From: Planctomycetota bacterium | GTDB taxonomy: Bacteria > Planctomycetota > UBA1135 > GCA-002686595 | Direction of reading: 5' to 3' | Assembly: GCA_002720975.1 (NCBI GenBank) | Contig: PBIX01000025.1 | Location: 1 to 49,319, forward strand | DNA: 49,319 bases | Part shown: one piece after another, positions 24,002 through 33,094 of the stretch | Layout of the letters: every line of letters begins with the position of its first letter | Numbering within the stretch: the first letter of the stretch is position 1 | The notes under the pieces: generated by a model | Told to the model about the DNA's origin: nothing | The model's database searches: none | What the model saw: the letters and a program-made list of their open reading frames with translations, nothing else | Translations under genes and position numbers: made by a program

Positions 24002-25555
24002 ATGTCCAGCCCATTCCTAGACGACCGCCGTCGTGCCCACCACTTCCTGAATCGGTTCTCGCTCGGGCCCACGCCTGGCCTGCTAAAGGAGGTCACGGAG
24101 ATCGGCCCGGAGAAATGGCTGGACAAGCAACTTGAAGGGCGCGCGCTGCCAGACCGGCGGCTGACACGCCAACTGGTCAAGCTGGGGTCCTACGCTCTGA
24201 CCAACCGGGAGGTCATGGACGAGTACGTCCTGCCCACCCCGGACAACCTGAGCCAGGAGGAGCGCAGGCGCAGGCAACAGTTGCGCAACGTGCCCGCCAG
24301 GGAGCTGCGAGATGCCGTCTTGCTGCAGGCGGTCTATGGCGAGGATCAGGTCAAGGAGGTGGCCTGCGACATCTTCCGCAATCACTTCACGGTGGCGACG
24401 GACGTGGGCCGTGTGCGCTACTTCGCCACGGAGTATGAGCGGGAGGTGATCCGCAATCGGGTCTTCGGCTCCTTCGGCGATATGCTCTCGGCCAGCGCCA
24501 AGCACCCGGCCATGCTCGACTACCTCGACAACGCCGTCTCACGCCGCCCCCCCACCAAGGCGGAACTCAAGCAGGTTGAGCTCCGGGTACGGCAACGGAC
24601 GCGCTCGAAGGAGCAGGGTGAGCAGGCGAGCGACATCGCCGCGCAACGTGGCCTGAATGAGAACTACGCCCGCGAGCTTCTGGAGCTCCACACCCTTGGA
24701 GTGGACAACTACTACACCCAAGCCGACGTGGAGTCAGTCGCGCGCATCCTGACGGGCTGGACCATTGAGAACGATGGTACGAAGCCCCTCGGATTCCGCT
24801 TCAGCGACGACATGCATGCGGGGGGAAACAAGAAGGTCCTGCGCAAGACCATCAAGGAGAACTCCAAGCAGCCCCTCGCGGAGGGCGAGGAGCTCCTGGA
24901 CATGTTGATCAAACACAAGGGCACGTCCGAGTTCATCGCCTGGAAGCTCTGTCGGCACCTTGTGAATGACGCGCCTGACGAGAAGATGGTGGCGCGGGTC
25001 GCTGGAGTGTTCCGAAAGACCAAGGGTGACCTCCGGAAGGTCTATCGGGCCATCGCCACCGACGAAGAGTTCTATGCCCCGCGCAACATCCGCGCCAAGT
25101 TCAAGCGGCCCTTCGAGTTCGTGGTCAGCGCCTTGCGCGCTACCGACGCGGAAATCGACGACTGCTCGCGGATCCATAACGCCCTGGGGGCCATGAACGA
25201 GCAGCTCTACCTGTGCAAGGACCCGACCGGCTACTACGACCAGGCCGAGGCCTGGTTGGACCCCGGCGCCTTCGCCGTGCGGTGGAAGTTCTCCAGGGAC
25301 CTGCTGCAAGGCAAGATCGACGGGGTCAAGGTTTCGCCCGCGATCTATGACGAGCTCAAGGACTCCGAGCCCGCCACCTGGAATGGCCTCTTGCTCGAGC
25401 GCTTCCTGCCCTCCGGTGCTGCGGGCGAGACGCGCGCCGCCCTGGGCAAGACGCTGCGCGAGTACATTGAGCTGGGCTACAACAGCCACGTGGAAGAGCT
25501 CGCGCCCGCCCTGATCAGCATCATCCTCGGCTCTCCCGATTTCCAAAAGCAGTAA
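24002..25555 (+). CDS. DUF1800 domain protein
   Basis: This is a 517-residue protein of the DUF1800 family, function unknown. It begins directly with RRRAHHFLNRFSLGPTPGLL, the family's usual opening; there is no signal peptide, so it may be cytosolic or exported with a partner. Other conserved segments are LRDAVLLQAVYGEDQVKEVA, FRNHFTV, HPAMLDYLDN, NENYARELLELHTLGVD, YTQADVESVARILTGW and FIAWKLCRHLVNDAP. DUF1800 genes are regularly paired with DUF1501 genes in planctomycetes and proteobacteria, as here with a 27-nt gap. The NENYARELLELH block is the most conserved feature of the family. No activity has been firmly assigned. Confidence 0.95.
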   Translation: MSSPFLDDRRRAHHFLNRFSLGPTPGLLKEVTEIGPEKWLDKQLEGRALPDRRLTRQLVKLGSYALTNREVMDEYVLPTPDNLSQEERRRRQQLRNVPARELRDAVLLQAVYGEDQVKEVACDIFRNHFTVATDVGRVRYFATEYEREVIRNRVFGSFGDMLSASAKHPAMLDYLDNAVSRRPPTKAELKQVELRVRQRTRSKEQGEQASDIAAQRGLNENYARELLELHTLGVDNYYTQADVESVARILTGWTIENDGTKPLGFRFSDDMHAGGNKKVLRKTIKENSKQPLAEGEELLDMLIKHKGTSEFIAWKLCRHLVNDAPDEKMVARVAGVFRKTKGDLRKVYRAIATDEEFYAPRNIRAKFKRPFEFVVSALRATDAEIDDCSRIHNALGAMNEQLYLCKDPTGYYDQAEAWLDPGAFAVRWKFSRDLLQGKIDGVKVSPAIYDELKDSEPATWNGLLLERFLPSGAAGETRAALGKTLREYIELGYNSHVEELAPALISIILGSPDFQKQ

Positions 25556-25582
25556 CGCGCGCCACACCCCTGGGCCTCAGCC

Positions 25583-26887
25583 ATGACACATCACTCCATC
25601 AGCCGCCGCCGCCTACTCCAGACCACGGGCGTCAGTCTCGCGAGCCTACCCCTTGCCTCCCTGGACTCCGTCAGTGCGGCATGCCTGAGGCCGCGCGGCG
25701 AAGACAAGCCTCTGCCAGCCCTGATCACTATCTTCCTGCGTGGAGGTGCCGATGCCATGAACATCGTGGTGCCCTACGGCACCAAGCGCTACTACGACAT
25801 CCGACCCACCCTGGCCATCCCTCCCCCGGACAGCGAGGGCGGCGCCCTCAAGTTGGACAAGAAATTCGGCTTGCACCCGGCGCTGGCGGACCTGATGCCG
25901 TTCTGGGAAGCGGAGCAGCTTGCTCCCATAGTCTGCGTCGGCTCACCGCATTCCACGCGCAGCCACTTCGACGCCCAGGACTTCATGGAGCGCGCCGCTC
26001 CGGGCCTGCGAACGGTGCACGATGGCTGGTTGAATCGCTACCTCGCCCTCTCCCACGACGCGCGCAAGCCCCGCCGCGGTGAAGCCGAAAAGGCCAACAT
26101 CCTGCGTGCAATGGCCATGCAGGGCCTACTACCCCGCTCACTGCGCGGCCCCCATGCGGTCCTGGCCGTGCCCTCCAAGCGCGTCCTCAACGATGACGCG
26201 ACCCTGGCTATGTTTGGCCCTCTGTACGGCAACATGGCCGACGACGGCATGGACAGCGAGGTCTCAACCGCTGAGACGAAGGGAGGTATCGTGTACGAGA
26301 CGGGCCGCAACACCATGGCCACCATGAAGCGCTTCCGAGAAATCGTGGACGAATCCAAGAACTCGGGCAAGGTGCGCTACCCCGGGGGGGGCCTGGGAGA
26401 CAAGCTCAAGGACGTGGCGCGCGTCATCCGCGCCGATGAGGGATTCGAGGTCGCGGCTCTGGACATCGGTGGCTGGGACACCCACTCCAATCAGGGAGGC
26501 AGCGAGGGCAACATGGCCAACCGATTGGGCAACCTGGGCGGCTCCCTGGCGGCCTTCATGACGGACCTGGGTCCGCACCTGGAGAATACGACCATCATGG
26601 TCATGAGCGAGTTCGGTCGCACCTGCCGCGAGAACGGCAACTACGGCACGGATCATGGCCATGGCGGCATGATGCTCGTCATGGGCGGCGGCGTGGAGGG
26701 AGGCAAGGTCCTGGGCAAGTGGAACGGCCTGGATGACGACAACCTCTACCAGGCACGCGATCTCGACGTGACGACTGATTTCCGTGACGTCTTCTACGAA
26801 GTGCTACGCAAGCACATGGACTTCGAGGTGCCGCGCGATTTCTTCCCAGGCTACAAGCCAGATAAGCTCAAGGGGCTGATGTCCTAG
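25583..26887 (+). CDS. DUF1501 family protein, Tat-type signal
   Basis: This is a 434-residue DUF1501 protein. The N-terminus has the twin-arginine-like SRRRLLQTTGVSLASLPLAS followed by a Ser/Ala cleavage region, so export in folded form is likely. The domain has ITIFLRGGADAMNIVVPYG, VGSPHSTRSHFDAQDFM, VAALDIGGWDTHSNQGGSEG, a VMSEFGRTCRENGNYGTDHG block and HGGMMLVMGGGVEGGK. The fold is related to the alkaline phosphatase/sulfatase superfamily, and the Asp/His residues of the GTDHGHG block look like metal ligands. Substrate unknown. It follows the DUF1800 gene and is probably its functional partner. Confidence 0.95.
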   Translation: MTHHSISRRRLLQTTGVSLASLPLASLDSVSAACLRPRGEDKPLPALITIFLRGGADAMNIVVPYGTKRYYDIRPTLAIPPPDSEGGALKLDKKFGLHPALADLMPFWEAEQLAPIVCVGSPHSTRSHFDAQDFMERAAPGLRTVHDGWLNRYLALSHDARKPRRGEAEKANILRAMAMQGLLPRSLRGPHAVLAVPSKRVLNDDATLAMFGPLYGNMADDGMDSEVSTAETKGGIVYETGRNTMATMKRFREIVDESKNSGKVRYPGGGLGDKLKDVARVIRADEGFEVAALDIGGWDTHSNQGGSEGNMANRLGNLGGSLAAFMTDLGPHLENTTIMVMSEFGRTCRENGNYGTDHGHGGMMLVMGGGVEGGKVLGKWNGLDDDNLYQARDLDVTTDFRDVFYEVLRKHMDFEVPRDFFPGYKPDKLKGLMS

Positions 26888-26919
26888 TGCACTGCGGAAC
26901 AAGCCCCGGAGAGTGAGGG

Positions 26920-26925
26920 TAGATT
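26920..26925 (+). promoter_or_regulatory. Candidate -10 box (TAGATT) for the M14-like/amidotransferase fusion
   Basis: GGTAGATTCG is present with TAGATT ending 6 nt before the ATG at 26932, which would place transcription start at or next to the start codon. Confidence 0.4.
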
Positions 26926-26931
26926 CGAGTC

Positions 26932-28443
26932 ATGCTGTGTGTCGCGCGTATCTTCGGGCTATGGCCCCTGATTTCGGCCTGCCTGCCGGTGCTCGCGGCG
27001 CAGGACCTGGCGCAGGATTCTCCGTGGAAGGTGCCGCAGGTCACCTTGATTGCGAAAGGAACGGAGGCCGAGACGCCCTGCTGGATTCTGACCGCAGAAG
27101 AAACGGGCCCAACGGTCCTGATCGTGGGAGGCATGCACGGCAACGAGCCCTCGGGAGCGGCAGTCGCTGAGCAGATCACGTCCTGGTCCATTGGTCGAGG
27201 CCAACTGATCGTCGTACCGCGCGCCAACGTGCTTGCACTTGAAGCCGAACAACGCCGCACCCCGGGCAAGCTGGGGGATGTCGGAGACCTGAACAGACAG
27301 TTCCCCCGCGATGGTGAGCCCAGCGCGGGCATCGCCACAGCACTCTGGGGCTTGCTTGAGATTCACGACCCAGACTGGGTGATCGATCTCCACGAGGGTT
27401 TCGACTTCCACCGCACCAATCCCAAGAGCGTCGGAAGCAGCATCATCCATTGCGCGGATGCACGCGCTGAAGCGTTGGCGCTGAAGTTGATCGCCGCAGT
27501 CGACGCAACCATCGAGGAACCGGGCCAGCGTTTCGATCGCCTGCGCACCCCAGTCGCCGGAAGCCTGGCCCGGGCAGCGTGGGAGAAAGAGGGGGTGCGC
27601 TCGATGATCTTCGAGACGACGACCAAATCGCACGTACTCTCCCACCGTGTTCGTCAACATCGACTGCTGATGCACACCTTCCTGAGTGAGCTTGGGATGC
27701 AACCCAGCCCAGCCGCCACCGTCATAGGCCCCGGGATTGCGCCCAACCAGATACGGGTCGCGGTCTTCGACGGTTCGGGTACTGGCAAGGGCGCAGCCAG
27801 CACCATGCGTAGCGTCCTTGAAGGTCAGACGGGTTGCATCGTTCGTCTGATTGGCAGCCCAGATGTCCGGGCAGGAGTCCTCTCCCAGTTCGACATCGTG
27901 GTCCACCCCGGCGGCTCGGGCAGCGCCCAGGCGAAAGCACTGGGAGTGGAGGGCCGGGCCCAGGAGGTGGCTTTCGTGCGCGCGGGCGGTGGTTACCTGG
28001 GTGTATGCGCGGGAGCCTACCTGGCCTCCTGCAACTACGATTGGTCCCTGGGCGTACTCGACGCACAGGTGATCGACCGCAAGCACTGGCGCCGCGGGGT
28101 CGGCGGCGTAGACGTCGAATGGACCCCGCTGGGCAAACGCACGCTTGCAGGCGGTAGCTCGGCCCAGGAAGTGCAGCTGTTTGAGATCCAGTATGCCAAC
28201 GGGCCCATTTTTCTACCGGGTGAAGTGGAGGGCATACCAGACTTTCAGGCGCTGCTCGTCTATCGCGGAGAGATCGCAAAGAACGGGGCGCCCAAGGGTG
28301 TCATGCCCAGTACCGCGGCGGTGATTCGCTCGTCATTCGGCCAAGGTCGAGCCATGGCCTTCAGCCCGCACCCAGAGAAGACAGATGGACTGCACGCCCT
28401 CCTGCACAACTCCCTGCTCTGGCTGGCGGGCGACGGGCAGTAG
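26932..28443 (+). CDS. Fusion: M14-like zinc carboxypeptidase/deacylase + amidotransferase-like domain
   Basis: This is a 503-residue exported protein with two domains. After a signal peptide (ending about LPVLAA-Q, residue 23), residues 40-250 resemble the succinylglutamate desuccinylase/aspartoacylase branch of M14: zinc ligands His69 and Glu72 in GGMHGNEPSG, His154 in VIDLHEG, and Glu in RSMIFETTTK as the likely general base. Residues 270-500 resemble the class-I amidotransferase-like BPL_N domain (biotin-protein-ligase N-terminal type): IRVAVFDGSGTG, IVVHPGGSGSAQ, and the elbow GGGYLGVCAGAYLAS with Cys359, then AMAFSPHPEKTDGL with the His of the triad. The two domains are usually separate genes. 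The enzyme could release and then process an amide or peptide substrate in the periplasm, for example a peptidoglycan fragment; this is inference. Confidence 0.85.
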   Translation: MLCVARIFGLWPLISACLPVLAAQDLAQDSPWKVPQVTLIAKGTEAETPCWILTAEETGPTVLIVGGMHGNEPSGAAVAEQITSWSIGRGQLIVVPRANVLALEAEQRRTPGKLGDVGDLNRQFPRDGEPSAGIATALWGLLEIHDPDWVIDLHEGFDFHRTNPKSVGSSIIHCADARAEALALKLIAAVDATIEEPGQRFDRLRTPVAGSLARAAWEKEGVRSMIFETTTKSHVLSHRVRQHRLLMHTFLSELGMQPSPAATVIGPGIAPNQIRVAVFDGSGTGKGAASTMRSVLEGQTGCIVRLIGSPDVRAGVLSQFDIVVHPGGSGSAQAKALGVEGRAQEVAFVRAGGGYLGVCAGAYLASCNYDWSLGVLDAQVIDRKHWRRGVGGVDVEWTPLGKRTLAGGSSAQEVQLFEIQYANGPIFLPGEVEGIPDFQALLVYRGEIAKNGAPKGVMPSTAAVIRSSFGQGRAMAFSPHPEKTDGLHALLHNSLLWLAGDGQ

Positions 28444-28607
28444 AGACGCTCTGGGAAGGCCCCTGGATGAGAACCTCTGAAGCAGAGGTGGGGCGGAACC
28501 GATTGGTTCCCCCGCTCGTCCCACAACTCTGGCATCCTACATCCGTTGTCCCAGGGCCTGCCCCGGGATTTCTCTAGCCCCCACACCGGTTCTCAGCCTA
28601 TTCCCCC

Positions 28608-30146
28608 ATGCAATTCCGCATCCATAAGCACACGTTCGCGCCCCTCGCTCTGATCGGCGCCCTCTGCGGTACAACCTTCGCGCAAGAGGCCCCGCCCCCG
28701 TTCATTCCCGTCAGCTACGCCTATGACACCGGTTGGGTGGAGAACCGCTCGTCCCAACGCATCGTCACCATTTCGTTCACGGTCTACCAGCCCCAGGCCG
28801 AGTGGATGAGGCTCTACTTTCAGGACGTGCACCTGGGACGCAACCCCCAGGTGCCTGGCCAGGGTTCCATCCTGCGCATGACCGCCTTCAAGGACGGTGC
28901 GGTCCAGGAGATGAACACGACGCACGTGGACCAGTGGCAGAAGTCGAGCGCCTACTTCAACGGAGAATCCGTGCAGGTCGAAGTGTTGGCTGATCCTGGA
29001 ACGCGCTCACGACTGGTGATGCGCGCCCTGGACATGGGGCTTGCCCCGGCTGACGACCCGTCCCAGTGCGGTTCTACCGACGACCGGGTGCCTTCTTCGG
29101 ACCCGCGCTCCGCGCGCCTGCTCCCTATCGGCTGCACAGGCTGGTTGATCAACGACTGCGCGCACTGCTTCTTGACGGCTGGCCACTGCACCTCCGGCGT
29201 CTCCGTAGCACAGTTCAACGTGCCCAACTCCAGCTCCGGCGGCGGCCTCAACAACCCCCCGCCGAAGGACCAGTATGCGGTCGACTCCTCGTCCATCCAG
29301 AGCAACGGTGGCCAGGGAGTGGGCAACGACTGGGGGTACTTCGGTACGTACCCCAACAGCACGACCGGATTGACTGCCTACCAGGCGCAGGGTTCTGCGT
29401 TCAACGTCGTTAATCCGCCGGGTACGAGCAACAACACGATCCGGATCACGGGCTATGGCGTGGACAACGGCGTCCGCAACCAAACCCAACAGACCCATGT
29501 GGGCCCCTTTGTCAACTCAAGCGGCACAACAGTGGGCTATGTAACGGATACCCAGGGGGGCAACTCCGGCTCTCCGGTGATCTGGGAACAGACAGGCGAC
29601 GCCGTCGGTATCCACACACACGGTGGTTGCAGCAGCACGGGTGGCAACAACTGGGGAACGGGCGCCAATCATAGCGCCCTGCAAAACGCTATCTCCTCCC
29701 CCAAGGGCGTCTGCGCCTCGGGCAACTCCATTTTCTCGGATGGATTCGAGAGTGGCGACTATCTGGCAGGTAGCTGGGTGGTGCAGAACAAGAAGGCCAA
29801 GATCCGCAAGCGGGCAGGCAAGACTGGAAACTGGGGAGCACGACTCAAGCGCAAGACCTGGATTGAGCGGGCCGTGGACACGACCGGCTTCTCCAACGTC
29901 ACGTTCAGCTACTGGCGCAAGACCAAGAACCTGGCCTCGGGCGAGCACATGCGGGTCCAATGGTGGGACGGATCGAAGTGGAATACATTGGAGGACGCTA
30001 CGGGTACAAGTTGGGGCCAGGTCACCTTCTCCCTACCCGCAAGCGCAGACAACAACTCCAACCTCAAGATCCGATTCCGCACAAACTCCAACCAAAAGAA
30101 GGGCTGGGGAGACGTGGACGACGTGACCGTGGCCTCTTGTAGCTGA
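28608..30146 (+). CDS. Secreted trypsin-like serine protease with C-terminal beta domain
   Basis: This is a 512-residue secreted protease of the S1 clan. The signal peptide ends GTTFAQ (about residue 25). Residues 40-140 form an N-terminal beta region (RIVTISFTVYQPQAEWMRLY). The catalytic triad is His193 in LTAGHC, Asp241 in GNDWGYF and Ser320 in QGGNSGSPV. Residues 370-512 form a jelly-roll or MAM-like module: IFSDGFESGDYLAGSWVVQ, FSNVTFSYWRKTKNL, WWDGSKWNTLED and IRFRTNSNQKKGWGDVDDVT, ending in a conserved Cys. That module recurs at the C-terminus of many bacterial exoenzymes and probably binds a substrate or surface. Two Cys pairs around His193 (CAHC) and elsewhere may form disulfides. It stands as its own transcription unit with a strong hairpin behind it. 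Confidence 0.92.
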   Translation: MQFRIHKHTFAPLALIGALCGTTFAQEAPPPFIPVSYAYDTGWVENRSSQRIVTISFTVYQPQAEWMRLYFQDVHLGRNPQVPGQGSILRMTAFKDGAVQEMNTTHVDQWQKSSAYFNGESVQVEVLADPGTRSRLVMRALDMGLAPADDPSQCGSTDDRVPSSDPRSARLLPIGCTGWLINDCAHCFLTAGHCTSGVSVAQFNVPNSSSGGGLNNPPPKDQYAVDSSSIQSNGGQGVGNDWGYFGTYPNSTTGLTAYQAQGSAFNVVNPPGTSNNTIRITGYGVDNGVRNQTQQTHVGPFVNSSGTTVGYVTDTQGGNSGSPVIWEQTGDAVGIHTHGGCSSTGGNNWGTGANHSALQNAISSPKGVCASGNSIFSDGFESGDYLAGSWVVQNKKAKIRKRAGKTGNWGARLKRKTWIERAVDTTGFSNVTFSYWRKTKNLASGEHMRVQWWDGSKWNTLEDATGTSWGQVTFSLPASADNNSNLKIRFRTNSNQKKGWGDVDDVTVASCS

Positions 30147-30169
30147 TCGGCCTCCAGCTGATTCCCGGC

Positions 30170-30186
30170 CCCACGCTTGGCGTGGG
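30170..30186 (+). terminator. First of two hairpins behind the protease gene
   Basis: CCCACGC at 30170-30176 pairs with GCGTGGG at 30180-30186 around TTG. It lies 23 nt after the protease stop. No T run follows directly; the stronger hairpin is 22 nt further on. Confidence 0.45.
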
Positions 30187-30208
30187 ATCGGTAAGATGAG
30201 CCTCCACG

Positions 30209-30243
30209 CCCGGTCGACCCCGCGGGGTCGACCGGGTTTTCTT
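30209..30243 (+). terminator. Rho-independent terminator of the protease gene
   Basis: CCCGGTCGACCC and GGGTCGACCGGG form a perfect 12-bp stem around CGCG (30209-30236), followed by TTTTCTT. This is the clearest intrinsic terminator in the window. It would stop transcription from the protease gene before the dipeptidase gene at 30300. A TAAGAT at 30192-30197 lies just upstream, so a leader role for the dipeptidase gene is possible but less likely. Confidence 0.85.
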
Positions 30244-30299
30244 GTGTTCCAGCGCCAGTCGGATGCGCTCACGTCCCCTCTCAACGAGGATTTCGACCC

Positions 30300-31595
30300 A
30301 TGCACCTGTTCACGGCCCGTCGTAGTTTCCTTCCCGCTCTGTTCCTGCTCACGGCGCTGGGTGCCCGCGCCCAGGAAGCCGAGAGCGAGGCCGACCTGAT
30401 CGCGAAAGCCAAGGCCATCCATGAACGGGTCATCACCCTCGATACCCACAAGGATATTTCTTCGGATCTGGCCTCGGAGAAGGCCCCCAGCGATCCGGGC
30501 GAGAAGGAGCGCTTCCTCCTACGCAACGATCCCACGTTGGAAGGCCCCAACCAGGTGGACTTCCCCAAGATGCGTGCGGGTGGTTTGGACGTGGCTTTCT
30601 TCATCGTCTACGTGGGCCAGGGGAAGCTCAATGAAGAGGGCTTTGCCCGTGCCGCCCAGCAGGCTCAGGACAAATTTGATGCCATCCATCGCATGGCCCG
30701 GCGCTTTCCTGAACACATCGGCCTGGCACGGACGCCTGACGACGTGGAGCGCCTCCATGCGGCAGGCAAACTGGTGGCTTGCATCGGAATCGAAAACGGA
30801 TTCGCCATGGGCACGGACGTCTCGCGAATCGCCGAGTTCCACGCCATGGGCGCGCGCTACATGAGCATCGCCCACAACGGGCACAGCCAACTCGGCGACT
30901 CCCACACTCCCGTTGAGCCTCTTCATGGTGGTCTCACGGACCTGGGCCGAAGCGCCATCGCCGAACTCAACCGCTACGGCATCATGGTGGACGTCTCGCA
31001 CTCCTCCAAGGCCACCATGATGGAGGCCGTGGCTGCCTCCAAGGCTCCCGTGATCGCGTCCCACTCTTCCGTGGATGGCATCTTCCCCCACGGCCGCAAC
31101 CTGGACGATGAGCAGTTGCGAGCCCTGGCCGCCAAAGGCGGGGTCATTCAAACCGTAGCGTTCAAGAGCTATGTCAAGGGGGATGATGCCAGACGCAATG
31201 CCATCGCCGCACTGCGCGAGAAGCTCGATCATCCCCGCCGCCGCAGTGGAGAGCCCATCTCGGATTCCCCCGAGGCCGTCGAGAAGCGCCGCCTCTTCAA
31301 AGAGGGAGTGGCTGCCATAGAAAAAGCCCATCCCCCCGCCAACGTCTCGGATTTCGCCGATCACATCGACCACGCCGTGGAGGTCATAGGGATCGATCAC
31401 GTTGCCATCAGCTCGGACTTCGACGGGGGTGGCGGCGTCACGGGTTGGAACTCCGCGGCCGAGACGTTCAACGTAACGCTGGAGCTAGTACGCCGCAGCT
31501 ACAGCGAGGAGGAGATCAGAAAGCTCTGGTCGGGAAACACGCTTCGGCTGTGGCGCGATGTCGAGGCTGTCAGTCGGCGATTGAATAAGAAGTAG
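30300..31595 (+). CDS. Membrane dipeptidase (renal dipeptidase family, M19)
   Basis: This is a 431-residue exported M19 metallopeptidase that hydrolyses dipeptides. The signal peptide ends LLTALGARAQ. Metal-binding and active-site motifs are all visible: THKD in LDTHKD (the HxD of the first metal pair), IGIENG (bridging Glu), SIAHNGHSQLGDS, DVSHSS and SHSSVDGI (His ligands), and HVAISSDFDGGGGV (Asp). The domain is slightly interrupted by a Lys/Arg/Glu-rich insert at about residues 305-345 (PRRRSGEPISDSPEAVEKRR). It should be active. It may recycle peptides from peptidoglycan or prey proteins, together with the protease upstream. It has its own leader after the terminator; GAGGA lies about 11 nt before the ATG. 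Confidence 0.93.
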   Translation: MHLFTARRSFLPALFLLTALGARAQEAESEADLIAKAKAIHERVITLDTHKDISSDLASEKAPSDPGEKERFLLRNDPTLEGPNQVDFPKMRAGGLDVAFFIVYVGQGKLNEEGFARAAQQAQDKFDAIHRMARRFPEHIGLARTPDDVERLHAAGKLVACIGIENGFAMGTDVSRIAEFHAMGARYMSIAHNGHSQLGDSHTPVEPLHGGLTDLGRSAIAELNRYGIMVDVSHSSKATMMEAVAASKAPVIASHSSVDGIFPHGRNLDDEQLRALAAKGGVIQTVAFKSYVKGDDARRNAIAALREKLDHPRRRSGEPISDSPEAVEKRRLFKEGVAAIEKAHPPANVSDFADHIDHAVEVIGIDHVAISSDFDGGGGVTGWNSAAETFNVTLELVRRSYSEEEIRKLWSGNTLRLWRDVEAVSRRLNKK

Positions 31596-31779
31596 AGATC
31601 CTGCACCGGCAGCCGCTCTGGGTGAGCCAGAGCACGGTCCCCTGCACAGGGCGATGCCTGTCAGTCCTGCCGGCCCGGATAACTGCAGGATGGACACATC
31701 CGGGGCCTCCGGCCAGCCAACCTCTCGCGCAGAGAAGGCTGGCCCACAACAGCAGTCGTTTCCGTCACCCTTCCGGTGC

Positions 31780-31785
31780 TATGAT
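31780..31785 (+). promoter_or_regulatory. Candidate -10 box (TATGAT) for the O-antigen-ligase-like gene
   Basis: GCTATGAT is present with TATGAT ending 6 nt before the chosen ATG at 31792. If used, it would make a leaderless transcript and support that start over 31654. No -35 match. Confidence 0.4.
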
Positions 31786-31791
31786 CCCCGC

Positions 31792-32988
31792 ATGGCCCCC
31801 CCGCCGGCTGACCCTTCCCCCGATCTGCACCCCGGTAATCGCAGCCTGACCCGTGCCTGCCTTGTGGCCATGGTGCTCGGCTGCTACTTCTCGGTCGCGG
31901 CCATGCACATCCTGCTTGGCTTGGCATTCGTCAGTTGGGTCTCCAGCTCCATGCCTGCCCTGCGGCATCCCCTGCGCACGCCACTCATGTGGCCCATGGC
32001 GGGCTTCGTCTTGATCGCGGCACTCTCAGCGATCCTGGCCTGGAATCCGATGAGCACCAAGGAGGCCTTCAGCTTCGCCACTCCCTTGCTCGTCTACGTC
32101 ATGACGCGCGACGTCATGGCCGGGCCGAGTCTTGTAAACCGTTCGGTCCAGTACGTGATCTGGGGGGGCATCCTGGCTGCCGGGTTGGGCCTGGCCCAGT
32201 CCGCCTTCGAGGCCCAGGGGTTCAGGATCTCCGGCAGCCTGAGTCGATATGGAACCTTCTCCGGTGTACTGCTGCTGGCTCTGATGCTGAACCTCTCGCG
32301 AGCCATGTTCGGAGCCAGTACGCGCGAGCGCGTCCCATTGCTGCTGGGCCTAGGGGTCATCGTCTGGGCACTCGTCATGACCGAGACCCGCGGAGTGTGG
32401 GTTGGTCTTGTAGCGGGGGGGGCAACCCTGATTGGCCTGTGGAGGCCACGCGCTCTGGTAGCGCTACCCATCGTGTTGATAGGGGCCTATCTCGCTGTAC
32501 CGAGTTCCATTCAAGAGAACATTCAATCTGCGTTGGACGGGTCAGACCCCGTCGTCAGCGAGCGCCTGACCGAGTTGGACCATGGAATCGAGATCATCCT
32601 CGACAATCCCATCCTGGGCGTGGGCCCACGCATGGTGCGCGAGGTCTACGACGACTACCGCACACCAGAAGAGGCGGCCCTCGAAGGTCGCGTACCAAGA
32701 TATCTGCACAACAACGCCATTCAGATCGCAGCAGACCTGGGCCTCTTGGGTCTGGGCTTCTGGTTGGCGATCTGGATCAGCTGGTTTGTGAGAGTAGCCC
32801 GCTCCTACGCGCGTGTGGATGAGAGCGACCACGCCAGCCGCGCGGTCATCGCAGGCTGCCTGGCCGCCATGGTCGCGTTCCAGGTCATGGGTTTGTTCGA
32901 GTACAACATGGGCGATTCAGAAGTGGCGTTCCTGAGCCTGTTCGTGTTTGCCCTGCCACTTGCCATCGAGGCCTACTCGGGGGACTAG
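31792..32988 (+). CDS. O-antigen ligase-like polymerase (Wzy/WaaL family)
   Basis: This is a 398-residue polytopic membrane protein. The frame is open from 31654, but I choose the ATG at 31792, where the polar N-terminus shortens to the usual form (MAPPPADPSPDLHPG) and a promoter-like box precedes it. About ten membrane helices are visible, beginning LVAMVLGCYFSVAAMHILLG. Motifs of the Wzy_C domain are present: VMTETRGVWVGLVAGG (Arg in the first loop), NPILGVGPRMVREVYDDY, and HNNAIQIAADLGLLGLGFWL (His and Asn of the second loop). The family joins polysaccharide repeats to a lipid or to each other on the periplasmic face. No glycosyltransferase cluster lies beside it, so the acceptor is unknown. 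Confidence 0.88.
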   Translation: MAPPPADPSPDLHPGNRSLTRACLVAMVLGCYFSVAAMHILLGLAFVSWVSSSMPALRHPLRTPLMWPMAGFVLIAALSAILAWNPMSTKEAFSFATPLLVYVMTRDVMAGPSLVNRSVQYVIWGGILAAGLGLAQSAFEAQGFRISGSLSRYGTFSGVLLLALMLNLSRAMFGASTRERVPLLLGLGVIVWALVMTETRGVWVGLVAGGATLIGLWRPRALVALPIVLIGAYLAVPSSIQENIQSALDGSDPVVSERLTELDHGIEIILDNPILGVGPRMVREVYDDYRTPEEAALEGRVPRYLHNNAIQIAADLGLLGLGFWLAIWISWFVRVARSYARVDESDHASRAVIAGCLAAMVAFQVMGLFEYNMGDSEVAFLSLFVFALPLAIEAYSGD

Positions 32989-33081
32989 GGGCTACGGCTC
33001 CCAGGGGCTCCGGACCGCGGCCGGCCCAAAGGCGTTTTCCAAGTCGAGCCGTTGGTTTGTGAAACCGCCTGGGCCCCGCGC

Positions 33082-33087
33082 TACCCT
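33082..33087 (+). promoter_or_regulatory. Candidate -10 box (TACCCT) for the GIY-YIG gene
   Basis: GCTACCCT is present with TACCCT ending 7 nt before the ATG at 33095. TTGTGA at 33057-33062 is a possible -35 with a 19-nt spacer. Confidence 0.35.
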
Positions 33088-33094
33088 GCACACC

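Noticed and set aside
26959-28086. 375-codon minus-strand frame
   Set aside because: Antisense to the M14-like/amidotransferase fusion and without domain-like segments.
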